Below are positions 35,787-44,149 of a stretch of 64,000 nt of DNA, one piece after another. The notes beneath the pieces were generated by a model. The model searched no databases. It saw nothing but the letters and a program-made list of their open reading frames with translations, and was not told where the DNA came from. Origin of the DNA: Metarhizobium sp017305935 (GTDB taxonomy: Bacteria; Pseudomonadota; Alphaproteobacteria; Rhizobiales; Rhizobiaceae). The DNA is taken from positions 186,001 through 250,000 of the forward strand of contig NZ_JARRIR010000009.1 of the NCBI RefSeq assembly GCF_029601685.1, given 5' to 3'. Position 1 is the first letter of the stretch, and each line of letters starts with the position of its first letter. The translations under genes and the position numbers were made by a program.

Positions 35787-36603
35787 CCTGACCGTCGCGG
35801 CCGGCGAAGGCGCCGGGGAAGTCGGCCTGGGCCTGTTTCTCGATATCCAGCAACTCGTCATCGGTGCGCGCCGGCAGGTGATGGATGAAGCCGACGCTTT
35901 TGGTCTGGGCCAGTTTGGCGAGGCGAACGGCCTGCTGCCAGCTCGAATGGCCGTAGCCGCGATAGCGCTCCATCTCGCTGTCGAGATAGGTGCAGTCGTA
36001 GAGAAACAGGTCGCAACCGTCGATCAGCTTGAGGACGACCGGATCGAAGATATCAGGCGTATGCTCGGTATCGGTGACCATGACGACGCTGCGGCCGCCC
36101 CATTCGACACGATAACCGACCGCGCCGCCTGGATGCACGAGATTGGCGGTCCTGATGGTGATGCCGGGGCGCGGATGCAACACATCGCCGGGATGGAAAT
36201 CGCGCGTCTCGACGCGGGCGGAACAGATATCCGGCTCGACCGGAAACCATGGCGGCCGCATCAATTGCCGCACCATTTCGCGCGTGGTCATCTTCGGGCC
36301 CATATGGCCGGACCACAACGTCACCGCGGCGCGCGATTTGTAGAGCGGCACGAAATAGGGCAGGCCGATGACGTGGTCGTAATGAAAATGCGAGAAGAAG
36401 ATATCGATATCGGCGACACCTTCGGCCAGCAGCGCGTCACCCGCCTCGCGCAGGCCAGAGCCGGCGTCGAACAGCAGCCGGTGCGGCCCGCATTGCATCT
36501 CGACGCAGATCGTGTTGCCGCCGAACGCCCGAAACTGCCGTCCCGAAACAGGCAGGCTGCCGCGTGTGCCCCACAATCGAATACGAAATGACTTGTCGCT
36601 CAC
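35773..36603 (-). CDS. MBL-fold hydrolase of the WGTRGS type
   Basis: 276 residues. The N-terminus IRLWGTRGSLPVSGRQFRAFGGNTICVEM is typical of a bacterial MBL subfamily. The metal motif FFSHFHYDHVIGL (H-x-H-x-D-H) is complete, and later LVHPGGAVGYR, VTDTEHTPD and GFIHHLPARTD supply further His/Asp ligands. Some relatives of this fold act on cyclic nucleotides or other phosphodiesters, so with two cyclase-like genes nearby it is a candidate phosphodiesterase. That is inference, and other hydrolytic roles fit as well. Upstream lies a 303-bp gap with repeat copy D. Confidence 0.8.
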   Translation of the reverse strand: MSDKSFRIRLWGTRGSLPVSGRQFRAFGGNTICVEMQCGPHRLLFDAGSGLREAGDALLAEGVADIDIFFSHFHYDHVIGLPYFVPLYKSRAAVTLWSGHMGPKMTTREMVRQLMRPPWFPVEPDICSARVETRDFHPGDVLHPRPGITIRTANLVHPGGAVGYRVEWGGRSVVMVTDTEHTPDIFDPVVLKLIDGCDLFLYDCTYLDSEMERYRGYGHSSWQQAVRLAKLAQTKSVGFIHHLPARTDDELLDIEKQAQADFPGAFAGRDGQVIDL

Positions 36604-36906
36604 GCTTGCCTACTTCCCCGTCGCCCTTTGCCTCGTTCGCGCGTCAGGAGCCCGATCCGCGTCGAAAGCACCATCCGCTTCTCCGGGCGGAAAACCGCCG
36701 CGCGCGTTTTCCGGACATGCTTTAGCCGCGCAAAGGTGCCGCTTTCCTTGTCCTCACGCAAAATCCTCGCGCATTGTCCGCGAAACGCTCTACCATCCCT
36801 GCCTTAAGACATCATTGTTTGGACCGGCCAAAATCCGGTCATCTTCAATATGATAGACAATGTCTCGCCGTTATGCGAGTCGCGAAATCATCTGCGATTC
36901 CTCCGC
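36604..36906. other. Non-coding gap between MBL-fold and GumC-like genes
   Basis: Upstream of the minus-strand MBL gene and downstream of the minus-strand GumC-like gene. It holds repeat copy D (36677-36720), and the rest contains no convincing ORF, tRNA or strong intrinsic terminator. Confidence 0.6.
36677..36720 (+). repeat. Intergenic palindromic element, copy D
   Basis: 44 bp, same orientation as copy B and clearly aligned with it: GC at both ends, TCCGG-x-CG-x-AAAA-x-CGC, a TTTT block and GGA near the right end. It is located 74 bases upstream of the MBL-fold gene. Confidence 0.55.
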
Positions 36907-38376
36907 TCAGCGAGCGCGGCGGAGGGATTTCAACTCCATCAGCACCACCAGGAAGATGGCCGCGATGATGCCGAGGACGACGACGGCCGGCGCGACGAGG
37001 ATCATCGGCGGCCGGGTTGAGACAAGCGGCGCGACGGCGGCGGAGACGATGCGCACATTGTCGTTCGGCAGCAGCGCCAGCTCGTAGGTTTCCTTGTTGC
37101 GGCTGAGAAGCTGCTGGTAAAGCTCGCGATTGGCGGTCGCCTCGCGTTCCAGCGCGGCGAGTTGCACCTTGGCGGCGTCGGTGCGCGAGATCGACTTCGC
37201 CAGTTCCCGCACCTGGTTTTCAAGCTGCGCCTGCTTTTCGGCATTGACGTCGCGCTCGGATTTGAGCTGGCCGACCATGCGCTGGCGCTGCTGGGCGATC
37301 TGCGCATCCAGCCCGTCGATCATGTGCTGGGTTTCGGCCAGACGCGGATGGCGCGGGCCATAGGTCAGGGTCTGCTGGTCGCGCTGCTGCATCAGCGCCG
37401 CCCGCTGGCGGCGCAGATAGGAAAGCTGTTCGCTTTCCTCGTCGGTCTGGCCGGGCGTGCGGGTATAGGTACCGGTCGCCTTGCTCTCGTCATAGCGCGC
37501 CTGCGCCTCCTCGGCCGCGCTCTTGATGGCGGCGAGCTGCTGGCTGATGTCGCTGAGCTGGCGCGTCTGCACCGTATTCTGCTCGTCGAGATAGACGATG
37601 TTGTTGTCGGCCTTGAAGCGGGCGACGGCCTCTTCCGAGGCGTTGACCTTGCTGCGGATCTCCACCAGCCGGTCCGACAGGGTGCGGACGGCGTTTTCGG
37701 TGGCGCGGCTGCGCGAGCCGTTCTGGGTTTCGGCAAAGGCCGTGGCGACGCCGTTGGCGATGCGCGCGGCTTCGGCGCCGCTGCGATCCTTGGCGGAAAT
37801 TTCCACCAGATAGGTGGCGCCCATGCGTTCGGCGGTGACCGCCTTGCGGAATTTCGCCAGCGCCTTGAGGTCGTCGACGCTGCCGGTCCAGCTCGCGCCG
37901 TTCGGCAGCAGCTTCAACCGTTCCAGAAGGTCGATCAGGAACCCGTCCGAGCCGACCACGCGCACCATGCTTTCCAGCACCGCGGCATCGGTGCCGATCG
38001 CCGGCAGCACCTCCTGCTGCAGCGTCACCTTCTCGTCGCGCGGATCGATGAAGACGATGGCCGAGGCCTTGAACGGAAAGGGAATGAAATAGATGGCGGC
38101 GAGCGCCAGCGCCGAAAACACCGCCGCGATGACCGCGATCGTCAGGTCGCGGCGCAGGATGAGTGCCAGCAACGCCCTCGGATCGAAAAACCCGTCGCGC
38201 GGCGGGCCGGGCGGCGGTGGCGCAGCCTCGCGCGGCGGCCGCTCTTCCTTCTCCTCGACGGCGGGCCGGGCTGAGGCGGCGGGCGGATTCTCGATGTCGC
38301 GCGCGCTCAGCCGCTCCCGTTTTCCGGGCGCGTTCCATGACCGCACAGGTCTGCCGGGCATATCCCAAGCCGACAT
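36907..38376 (-). CDS. GumC/Wzz-type polysaccharide co-polymerase (no kinase domain)
   Basis: About 489 residues. A Pro-rich cytoplasmic N-terminus is followed by a membrane helix (ALLALILRRDLTIAVIAAVFSALALAAIYFIPFPF) and the Wzz domain (KASAIVFIDPRDEKVTLQQEVLPAIGTD). A long coiled-coil periplasmic region (about 205-430, rich in Q/R/A) precedes a second helix near the C-terminus (PMILVAPAVVVLGIIAAIFLVVLM). There is no BY-kinase domain. It sets chain length together with a Wzy polymerase in the inner membrane. GAGGAGCC lies upstream of the ATG at 38376. It is divergent from the Wzy-like gene at 38512. Confidence 0.9.
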   Translation of the reverse strand: MSAWDMPGRPVRSWNAPGKRERLSARDIENPPAASARPAVEEKEERPPREAAPPPPGPPRDGFFDPRALLALILRRDLTIAVIAAVFSALALAAIYFIPFPFKASAIVFIDPRDEKVTLQQEVLPAIGTDAAVLESMVRVVGSDGFLIDLLERLKLLPNGASWTGSVDDLKALAKFRKAVTAERMGATYLVEISAKDRSGAEAARIANGVATAFAETQNGSRSRATENAVRTLSDRLVEIRSKVNASEEAVARFKADNNIVYLDEQNTVQTRQLSDISQQLAAIKSAAEEAQARYDESKATGTYTRTPGQTDEESEQLSYLRRQRAALMQQRDQQTLTYGPRHPRLAETQHMIDGLDAQIAQQRQRMVGQLKSERDVNAEKQAQLENQVRELAKSISRTDAAKVQLAALEREATANRELYQQLLSRNKETYELALLPNDNVRIVSAAVAPLVSTRPPMILVAPAVVVLGIIAAIFLVVLMELKSLRRAR

Positions 38377-38511
38377 CCAAAAAGGCTCCTCGTCGCAGGC
38401 CCGCGGACGGGCTTTACCGAACGTAGAGGGAATTGTTAAACCTGCGGTTAACCAAACGGTGACCGCAGGCAACTAGACTGCGGGCGGGATCAACCGGGAG
38501 CGGCAGGCGCA

Positions 38512-40065
38512 ATGGCGAACGTGTCCATACGGCATGACGGGCCGCAACGCGCCGCTGGCACGGCGCCCGAAACGGACAGGCCGTTGCTCGAGACAGCGAT
38601 CCGCGCCCTGGCGACCGTCGCCGGCGCGCTCTTCATCGTCGCCCTGCCGCTGGTCGCCAATGCCGCCCATTCCGCGCTCGGCCTGCTGACGCTCGCCGCC
38701 CTCGTCATTCCCTGTGCATTGCTGTCGCCGGCGACCCTGGTCGCCACCATCTTCTGCGGCTTCATCTTCCAGAACACCATCGTCTCGATGCTCACCGGCT
38801 GGGTGGCGACGAAGGCCGAGTTCGACATGATGCGCGCCTATAATTTCTTTACCGTCTGCATCGCCTGGGCAACCGTCGCCTCTCAGTTTCTGGCCGGTCG
38901 CCTTCCCGGCCAGCCCGCCCTGATGCCGTTCCTGAAAGCCTCCGTCGCCGCGCTGGCGTTGATCGGCGTTTATTTTCTGCTCGGCTTTGCGTTGTACGGC
39001 ACGCTGGCGATCGTCAACCTGCGCAACATCGCCACGCCGCTCCTGCTGTTCCAGATCAGCGTCGTGCTGTTTGCCAGCTTGCCGCTGCGGCCCGGGCCCG
39101 CGCTGACGCTGATCGGCCTGCTGCTGCTGTTCTGCGGCCTTGCCGAATTCCTGTTTCGCAACGACTGGCTGGTGCTGACCAACGGCGCCGCCTACTGGAA
39201 CCTCACCACCGGACCGAACTGGGCGACGCTCGCCCTCGACAAGCAGGTGCGCGAGACCGGCCTTGTCGCCGGCGGCCTGCTCGACACGTTCCGCATCAGC
39301 CTGTTCAATTCGCCGCTGTTCGCCGATCTCGATATCGCCATGCTGCGCCTGTTCGGTCCGAACATGCATGCGATCAGCTTCGCCTATTGCCTAGCCTTCT
39401 TTTCGCTGTTCACGCTCTATCGCGGCCGCATGCTGCAGGCGCTGGCCTTTATCGTGCTGCTGGTGCTGGCCAGCGCCAAGGGGCCGGTGCTGGTCTTTCT
39501 GCTGGCCGGCGTGAGCTGGATCGTGTTCCAGTTGCTGGGCAGCCGCGTCGCACTGGCGCTGCATCTCCTCGTGCTTGCCGTCTATGCCGTCAGCGGCGTG
39601 ATCCTCGGCATGCGCATCGGCGATTTCCATGTGCTCGGGCTGATGGCGGGCCTTGCCGAATTCGTCGCCAATCCGCTGGGGCGCGGCATCGGCGCCGGCG
39701 GCAACCTGTCGCCACTGTTTTCGACCATCAACTGGTACGAGGCCCAGGCCGTGGGACGCACGCCTTTTCCGGTGGAAAGCTCGGTCGGCGTGCTGCTCTA
39801 CCAGATGGGCATCGCCGCCTTCGCGGTCATCGGCGTCTATGCCTGGATCGCCTGGCGGCTGCTGGCGCTCGCCCGCTTCACCCGCAATGCCCTGCATGCC
39901 GCATTCGCCTTCGCGCTGATGGCGCTGATCGTCAACGGCCTGTTCCAGGAAGAGGCCTATTTCGCGCCGCTGGCGCTCTCCATCTACATGGCGCTGGCCG
40001 GCATGATGCTCGGCGCCGGCGTGCGCACCGGTGCGATCGGCGGCCCGCAATTTACGGTTAAATAG
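38512..40065 (+). CDS. Wzy-like polysaccharide polymerase membrane protein (2)
   Basis: 517 residues and about 12 membrane segments. A large periplasmic loop follows the central helices (WYEAQAVGRTPFPVESSVGVLLYQMGIAAF, about residues 410-440), and LNLTTGPNWATLALDKQVRETG lies between helices. This architecture is that of Wzy or O-antigen polymerases, but there is little primary-sequence identity with the first such gene (8744). It is divergent from the GumC-like gene (135 bp apart), which supports a shared polymerase/co-polymerase promoter region. It is followed by a GT4 gene. Confidence 0.75.
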   Translation: MANVSIRHDGPQRAAGTAPETDRPLLETAIRALATVAGALFIVALPLVANAAHSALGLLTLAALVIPCALLSPATLVATIFCGFIFQNTIVSMLTGWVATKAEFDMMRAYNFFTVCIAWATVASQFLAGRLPGQPALMPFLKASVAALALIGVYFLLGFALYGTLAIVNLRNIATPLLLFQISVVLFASLPLRPGPALTLIGLLLLFCGLAEFLFRNDWLVLTNGAAYWNLTTGPNWATLALDKQVRETGLVAGGLLDTFRISLFNSPLFADLDIAMLRLFGPNMHAISFAYCLAFFSLFTLYRGRMLQALAFIVLLVLASAKGPVLVFLLAGVSWIVFQLLGSRVALALHLLVLAVYAVSGVILGMRIGDFHVLGLMAGLAEFVANPLGRGIGAGGNLSPLFSTINWYEAQAVGRTPFPVESSVGVLLYQMGIAAFAVIGVYAWIAWRLLALARFTRNALHAAFAFALMALIVNGLFQEEAYFAPLALSIYMALAGMMLGAGVRTGAIGGPQFTVK

Positions 40066-40255
40066 CCACGATCCCGCAGCTATAATGCATCCAGCGCGTT
40101 TCTTTTAAGCCAATCTTACCGGTTTGACGTTTGCATGGGTCCAATCGGCATGCCGCCGGCAGGGATTGCGGGCAAGGGCATGCACGCAACCGGAAGACTG
40201 AAGGCGCTTCGCCCGCGGGGATCGTGGCGAGAGCGCCGTAGGGAGTTGGAAGATC

Positions 40256-41443
40256 ATGGCGGTTCGCGGCACGACACGCCCCACGCGCCTGCTGTTTGTC
40301 CAGACGCAGGCGGAAATGGCGGGTGCGCAGGAAATCTCCCGCATCCTTGGCGAGGCGCTGGCGCGCCCCGGTCCGGCCGGCGAGCCGGCCTATGACGTGC
40401 ATCATCTGTTCCTCTACCGGAAATCCGCCGGCTGCGACGATTTTCCCAACGCCCATTTCGCAGCACGGGAGCGGCCGGGAAATCCGCTGGCCAAGGCCGC
40501 CTTCTTCGCCCGTCTGGCACTGATGATGCGCGCGATCGGCGCCGATGTCGTGCTGCCCTTCCAGCATTACGGCAATATCGTCGCCGGACCGCTGGCGCGC
40601 CTGATCGGCACGCGCCGCATCATCGCCAACCATGTTTCTGCGCCGGCGACGATCAGCGGCACCGTGCGCCGCCTCGACCGGCTTCTCGGCCTGGCCGGCG
40701 CCTATGACGTGATGACGGTCAATTCGCAATCCACCTGGCGCGACTACATGGCCTATCCCGAGCGCTACCGCCGCCGCATCGTGCATGTGCCGCACGGCTT
40801 CGCGCGCAAGACCGCGACGCTCGACAAGGCCGCCGCCCGCTGTGCGCTCAACCTGCCGGAAACGGCGGCGCTGCTCGGAACGGTGGCGCGACTGCATCCA
40901 CTCAAGCGCATCGACCTTGCCATGAAGCTGCTGCCCGGCAATCCAGACCTGCATCTGGCGATCGCCGGCCAGGGGCCGGATGCCGACCGGCTGCAGGCGG
41001 TCGCCGCCACCCTCGCTATCCGCGACCGGGTGCATTTCCTCGGCGAACGCCGGCCGGACGAGATCGGCCTGCTGCTTGCCAGCCTCGATGTCTTCGTCTT
41101 TCCCAGCGAAGCCGAAACCTTCGGCCTCGCCGCCGTCGAGGCCGCCGATGCCGGCATCCCGGTCGTCTCTCACGATATGCCGGTGATGCGCGAAGTCCTG
41201 CAGGTGGAGGGGGCGCCTTGCGCCCTGTTCGTCGATGCCGCCGATACCGAAGCCTTTGCGGCCCGGGTGCGCAGGTTGCTTATCGACCGCGCCGAATACG
41301 ACCAGCTGTCCGCGCTCGGCCGGCAGCTTGGCGCTGCGCATTCGCTGGAGGCGATGGTCGCCAGCTATCGCGCCCTGATCGAAGGTACGGCGCCAGCGGG
41401 CTGGCCGCTGCCGCAGCCCGCACGGACGGGAAAAGCGGCATGA
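40256..41443 (+). CDS. GT4-type glycosyltransferase
   Basis: 395 residues. The acceptor half starts LLFVQTQAEMAGAQEISRILGEAL. The donor half has LLGTVARLHPLKRIDLAMKLL and FVFPSEAETFGLAAVEAADAGIPVVSHDMPVMREV, the E-x7-E nucleotide-sugar motif. GGAAG precedes the ATG. The last four bases overlap the next gene (ATGA), so it is translationally coupled with the GINT1-like transferase. Confidence 0.88.
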   Translation: MAVRGTTRPTRLLFVQTQAEMAGAQEISRILGEALARPGPAGEPAYDVHHLFLYRKSAGCDDFPNAHFAARERPGNPLAKAAFFARLALMMRAIGADVVLPFQHYGNIVAGPLARLIGTRRIIANHVSAPATISGTVRRLDRLLGLAGAYDVMTVNSQSTWRDYMAYPERYRRRIVHVPHGFARKTATLDKAAARCALNLPETAALLGTVARLHPLKRIDLAMKLLPGNPDLHLAIAGQGPDADRLQAVAATLAIRDRVHFLGERRPDEIGLLLASLDVFVFPSEAETFGLAAVEAADAGIPVVSHDMPVMREVLQVEGAPCALFVDAADTEAFAARVRRLLIDRAEYDQLSALGRQLGAAHSLEAMVASYRALIEGTAPAGWPLPQPARTGKAA

Positions 41444-43029
41444 GTGCGCCGCCACACCTCTCGCGCATCGCCATCCTCGTCGAGCGGGATGCGTTGTCGC
41501 TGTGGGTCATGGCGCTCGCCAAGTCCTTGGAAAGCCGCATCGGCGCGGAGATCGCCGTCGTCGTCAGCGATCTCGCCGGCGGCTCCGGCGAACCGGCCTT
41601 CGGCACGCTGCTCAACCTCGAAACGCTGGTGGTCCGGCGCGGCCGCGCCTGCTGGTCCGACCGCATCACCCCCGATTGCCTCGGCAAATACCGCCAGCGC
41701 GCTATCGGCGCGGCCGACCTGATCGTCGATCTGACCGCCGCCGGCGTCGCCTCGCCCTCCATCCCGATCCTGCGGCCGACTTTCCAGGATCGGCTGGGCG
41801 AAGCCGGGCTCGCCGGCTTGCTGCTGCTCGGCATCACTCCGGAAATCGTCGTCGAGCGCATGGAACCCGGCGGCGATGCGCCGCGGGAACTGGTCCACGG
41901 CGTCGCCTCGCTTGAAGCCGCCGCCGGAATCGGCGGCGGAATGGAAGCCGTCTGGTCGCGGCTGCTGCTGATGCTGCTTGCGGCCATCGAGAAGCGCGGC
42001 ATGGTCTCGCCGATGCGCGAGCCGCCGCAGAAGCCGGCGCGCGCCGTGCGCCGGCGCGATCTCGTGCGCTACAGCGCCCGGCTTCTGGCCGCAACCGCTG
42101 CCCGCGCCGCCTATCGCCTCTGCTTCCACGGGCCGCACTGGCGGATCGGCTGGCGCATCACCGATGCCGCCAACGATGTCTGGAATCGGCGCGACCTCGC
42201 CGGCGTCACCTGGAACGTGCTGCGCGATCCCGTCGACCATTTTTATGCCGACCCCTTCCCGTTCATCCGCGATGGCCGGCGCCACATCTTTTTCGAGGCG
42301 CTGGACCATCGCACGCAGAAGGGCATCATCGCCTGCTCGGTCTTCGGCGCGGACGGCAAGCCCGGCCCCGCCGTCCCAATCATCGAGGAACCATGGCACA
42401 TGTCCTATCCCTTCGTCTTCGAGGCGGAGGGAGCAACCTGGATGATCCCGGAATCCTCTCTCAGCGGCGAAATCACGCTGTACCGCGCCACCGATTTTCC
42501 GCTGCGCTGGGAGCGCCATGCCACGCTGGTCGACAATGTCGAGGCGGCGGATGCGACCATCGTCTCCCATGGCGGCAAGCTGTGGATGTTCGCCGTCACC
42601 CGCCAGGACATCGGCGGCTATTCGGATACGCTGGCGATCTGGATGGCCGATCGCCTGACTGGCCCGTGGCGGCCGCATGGCGGCAATCCGGTGCTGATCC
42701 ACGACCGGCTTGCCCGCCCCGCCGGCCATATGCTGCATCGCGACGGCGCTCTGCTGCGCCCGGTGCAGGATTGCCGCAATGGCTACGGCGCCGGCTTGGG
42801 GCTGGCGCGCATCACCCGGCTCGACGAGGAGCATTTCGAGCAGGTCGTCGAGACCTGGTTGAAACCCGGTCCCGGCTGGCCTGGCCGCAAGTTGCACACG
42901 CTGAACCGCTTCGGCGATCTCGAAGTCATCGACGGCGGCGTCTTTCGGCCGAAATGGGAAAGCGCCGCCCGGCTGATCGACCGGCTCTACGAGCCCGTCT
43001 CCACCACACCGCAACCCGTCAGGGCTTGA
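41440..43029 (+). CDS. GINT1-like (glucosamine inositolphosphorylceramide transferase-like) transferase
   Basis: 529 residues. The N-terminus (RIAILVERDALSLWVMALAKSL) has the look of a formyltransferase-like alpha/beta segment. The C-terminal half, from VWNRRDLAGVTWNVLRDPVDHFYADPFPFIRDGRRHIFFEALD through WMIPESSLSGEITLYRA to the LARPAGHMLHRDGALLRPVQD and YGAGLGLARITRL segments, matches the bacterial family related to the N-terminal domain of the plant GINT1 enzyme, a beta-propeller of GH43-like look. Function in bacteria is not established; a glycan-modifying role is suggested by its place after a glycosyltransferase. Its end overlaps that of the convergent GH5 gene by 11 bases. Confidence 0.7.
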   Translation: MSAPPHLSRIAILVERDALSLWVMALAKSLESRIGAEIAVVVSDLAGGSGEPAFGTLLNLETLVVRRGRACWSDRITPDCLGKYRQRAIGAADLIVDLTAAGVASPSIPILRPTFQDRLGEAGLAGLLLLGITPEIVVERMEPGGDAPRELVHGVASLEAAAGIGGGMEAVWSRLLLMLLAAIEKRGMVSPMREPPQKPARAVRRRDLVRYSARLLAATAARAAYRLCFHGPHWRIGWRITDAANDVWNRRDLAGVTWNVLRDPVDHFYADPFPFIRDGRRHIFFEALDHRTQKGIIACSVFGADGKPGPAVPIIEEPWHMSYPFVFEAEGATWMIPESSLSGEITLYRATDFPLRWERHATLVDNVEAADATIVSHGGKLWMFAVTRQDIGGYSDTLAIWMADRLTGPWRPHGGNPVLIHDRLARPAGHMLHRDGALLRPVQDCRNGYGAGLGLARITRLDEEHFEQVVETWLKPGPGWPGRKLHTLNRFGDLEVIDGGVFRPKWESAARLIDRLYEPVSTTPQPVRA

Positions 43030-44149
43030 CGATCCCGGTGAGCGCCTCGACGACGCCGGCATCCGGCAGGTGGGTCCGCGCATCCATCAGGCTGAAGCCG
43101 TCCTGAAAATCCCAATGGGTCCAGCCGATGCAGCGGTCGCGCGCCAGCCGCGCGACGAGGCCGAGCCAGACGAGCCGCGATTCCCGTGGCGATGCAAAGG
43201 TCAGCGCCCCGAATTCGTTGACGATGACTGGCCGGTCGTTGCGCTTAGACCAGTCGGCCATGGTGTCGAAAGCACCCGTCAGCAGCGCCTCGTCCCAGGG
43301 CGTCTGCAGCGAGCGGGCCAGTTGCTGCGCCGCCTCCGCATGGCCCTCGGCCTTCAACTCGGCAAGCTGCCGGCGCACCGCCGGCGTCTCGCGCGTCGCC
43401 GGGAAAGGCAGGCCCTTCAGGAGACGCAAGGGGTCGTCCAACGGACCCCAGGTCAGGCCCTGATGGGTAAAGGCGAAGGGGTCGTAATAATGGACGGCAT
43501 ACACGACGTTGCGGTCTGCGAAAGGCTGCATGCCAGCCAGCATCTCGTGCCGCTGCGGCCCGGAGGGGCCGACGATGACCGTATGTTCGGGCAGATCGAT
43601 GCGCAATTGCCGGATCAGCCGGTCGGCGGTGCGCATCCACACCGCCTGGTCGATCTCCGGTTCGTTGAGCAGTTCGATGGCGACCCTCTGGGGATCGAGG
43701 CTGCGCGCCACCGGTGTCAGCCGTTTCCATAGGGTGGAGAGCCGCCGGAAACCGCCCTCCGGGTCGGCAGCGAATTGCGGCCCGATGTCGCCGCCGGCAT
43801 GCAGGTCGAGGGAAACGGCATAATCGAGGCTGATGAGGAAGATCGCCTGGTCGTAGATCGCAGAAAGATAGGCGGCGGCATCCGCGCCCTCCAGCCGGCT
43901 GTGATCGATCGGCAGGCGGATATGGGTGAAATCGTCGGCCCGCAATGCCCGCAACTGCTGCAGTGTCGGGTGGCGCTCGGCTTCCGGCGCATCCCAGCCG
44001 GTGAGGTTCACGCCGCGCTGCAGGGCCTGCAACAGCGACGGATTGGGGAAATCCGGCAGAGCGCATTCCGCCGCCCCGGCCGCGCTTGCCAGCGGCATCA
44101 GCCACAGGATGGCGCCAAAAATCCTAGTCCGAATTGCGCAGGAGAGCAT
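43019..44149 (-). CDS. Secreted GH5 glycoside hydrolase (endoglucanase-like) 2
   Basis: About 376 residues with a signal peptide (RTRIFGAILWLMPLASAAGA). GH5 segments are present: LQALQRGVNLTGWDAPEAERHP, FTHIRLPIDHS, and the proton-donor Glu in VAIELLNEPEIDQ. VYAVHYYDPFAFTHQG lies between, and the nucleophile is Glu in RPVIVNEFGAL. I chose the ATG at 44149, which overlaps the end of the WecG-type gene by 26 bases and puts the signal peptide first. It is the second GH5 of the window and closes the polysaccharide block. It probably cuts a beta-glucan-like backbone during polymer processing. Confidence 0.86.
   Translation of the reverse strand: MLSCAIRTRIFGAILWLMPLASAAGAAECALPDFPNPSLLQALQRGVNLTGWDAPEAERHPTLQQLRALRADDFTHIRLPIDHSRLEGADAAAYLSAIYDQAIFLISLDYAVSLDLHAGGDIGPQFAADPEGGFRRLSTLWKRLTPVARSLDPQRVAIELLNEPEIDQAVWMRTADRLIRQLRIDLPEHTVIVGPSGPQRHEMLAGMQPFADRNVVYAVHYYDPFAFTHQGLTWGPLDDPLRLLKGLPFPATRETPAVRRQLAELKAEGHAEAAQQLARSLQTPWDEALLTGAFDTMADWSKRNDRPVIVNEFGALTFASPRESRLVWLGLVARLARDRCIGWTHWDFQDGFSLMDARTHLPDAGVVEALTGIVKP

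Noticed and set aside
38377..38511. Short repeats around TGCGGTTAACC between the GumC-like and Wzy-like genes
   Set aside because: Only short imperfect matches; no second copy elsewhere that I could find.
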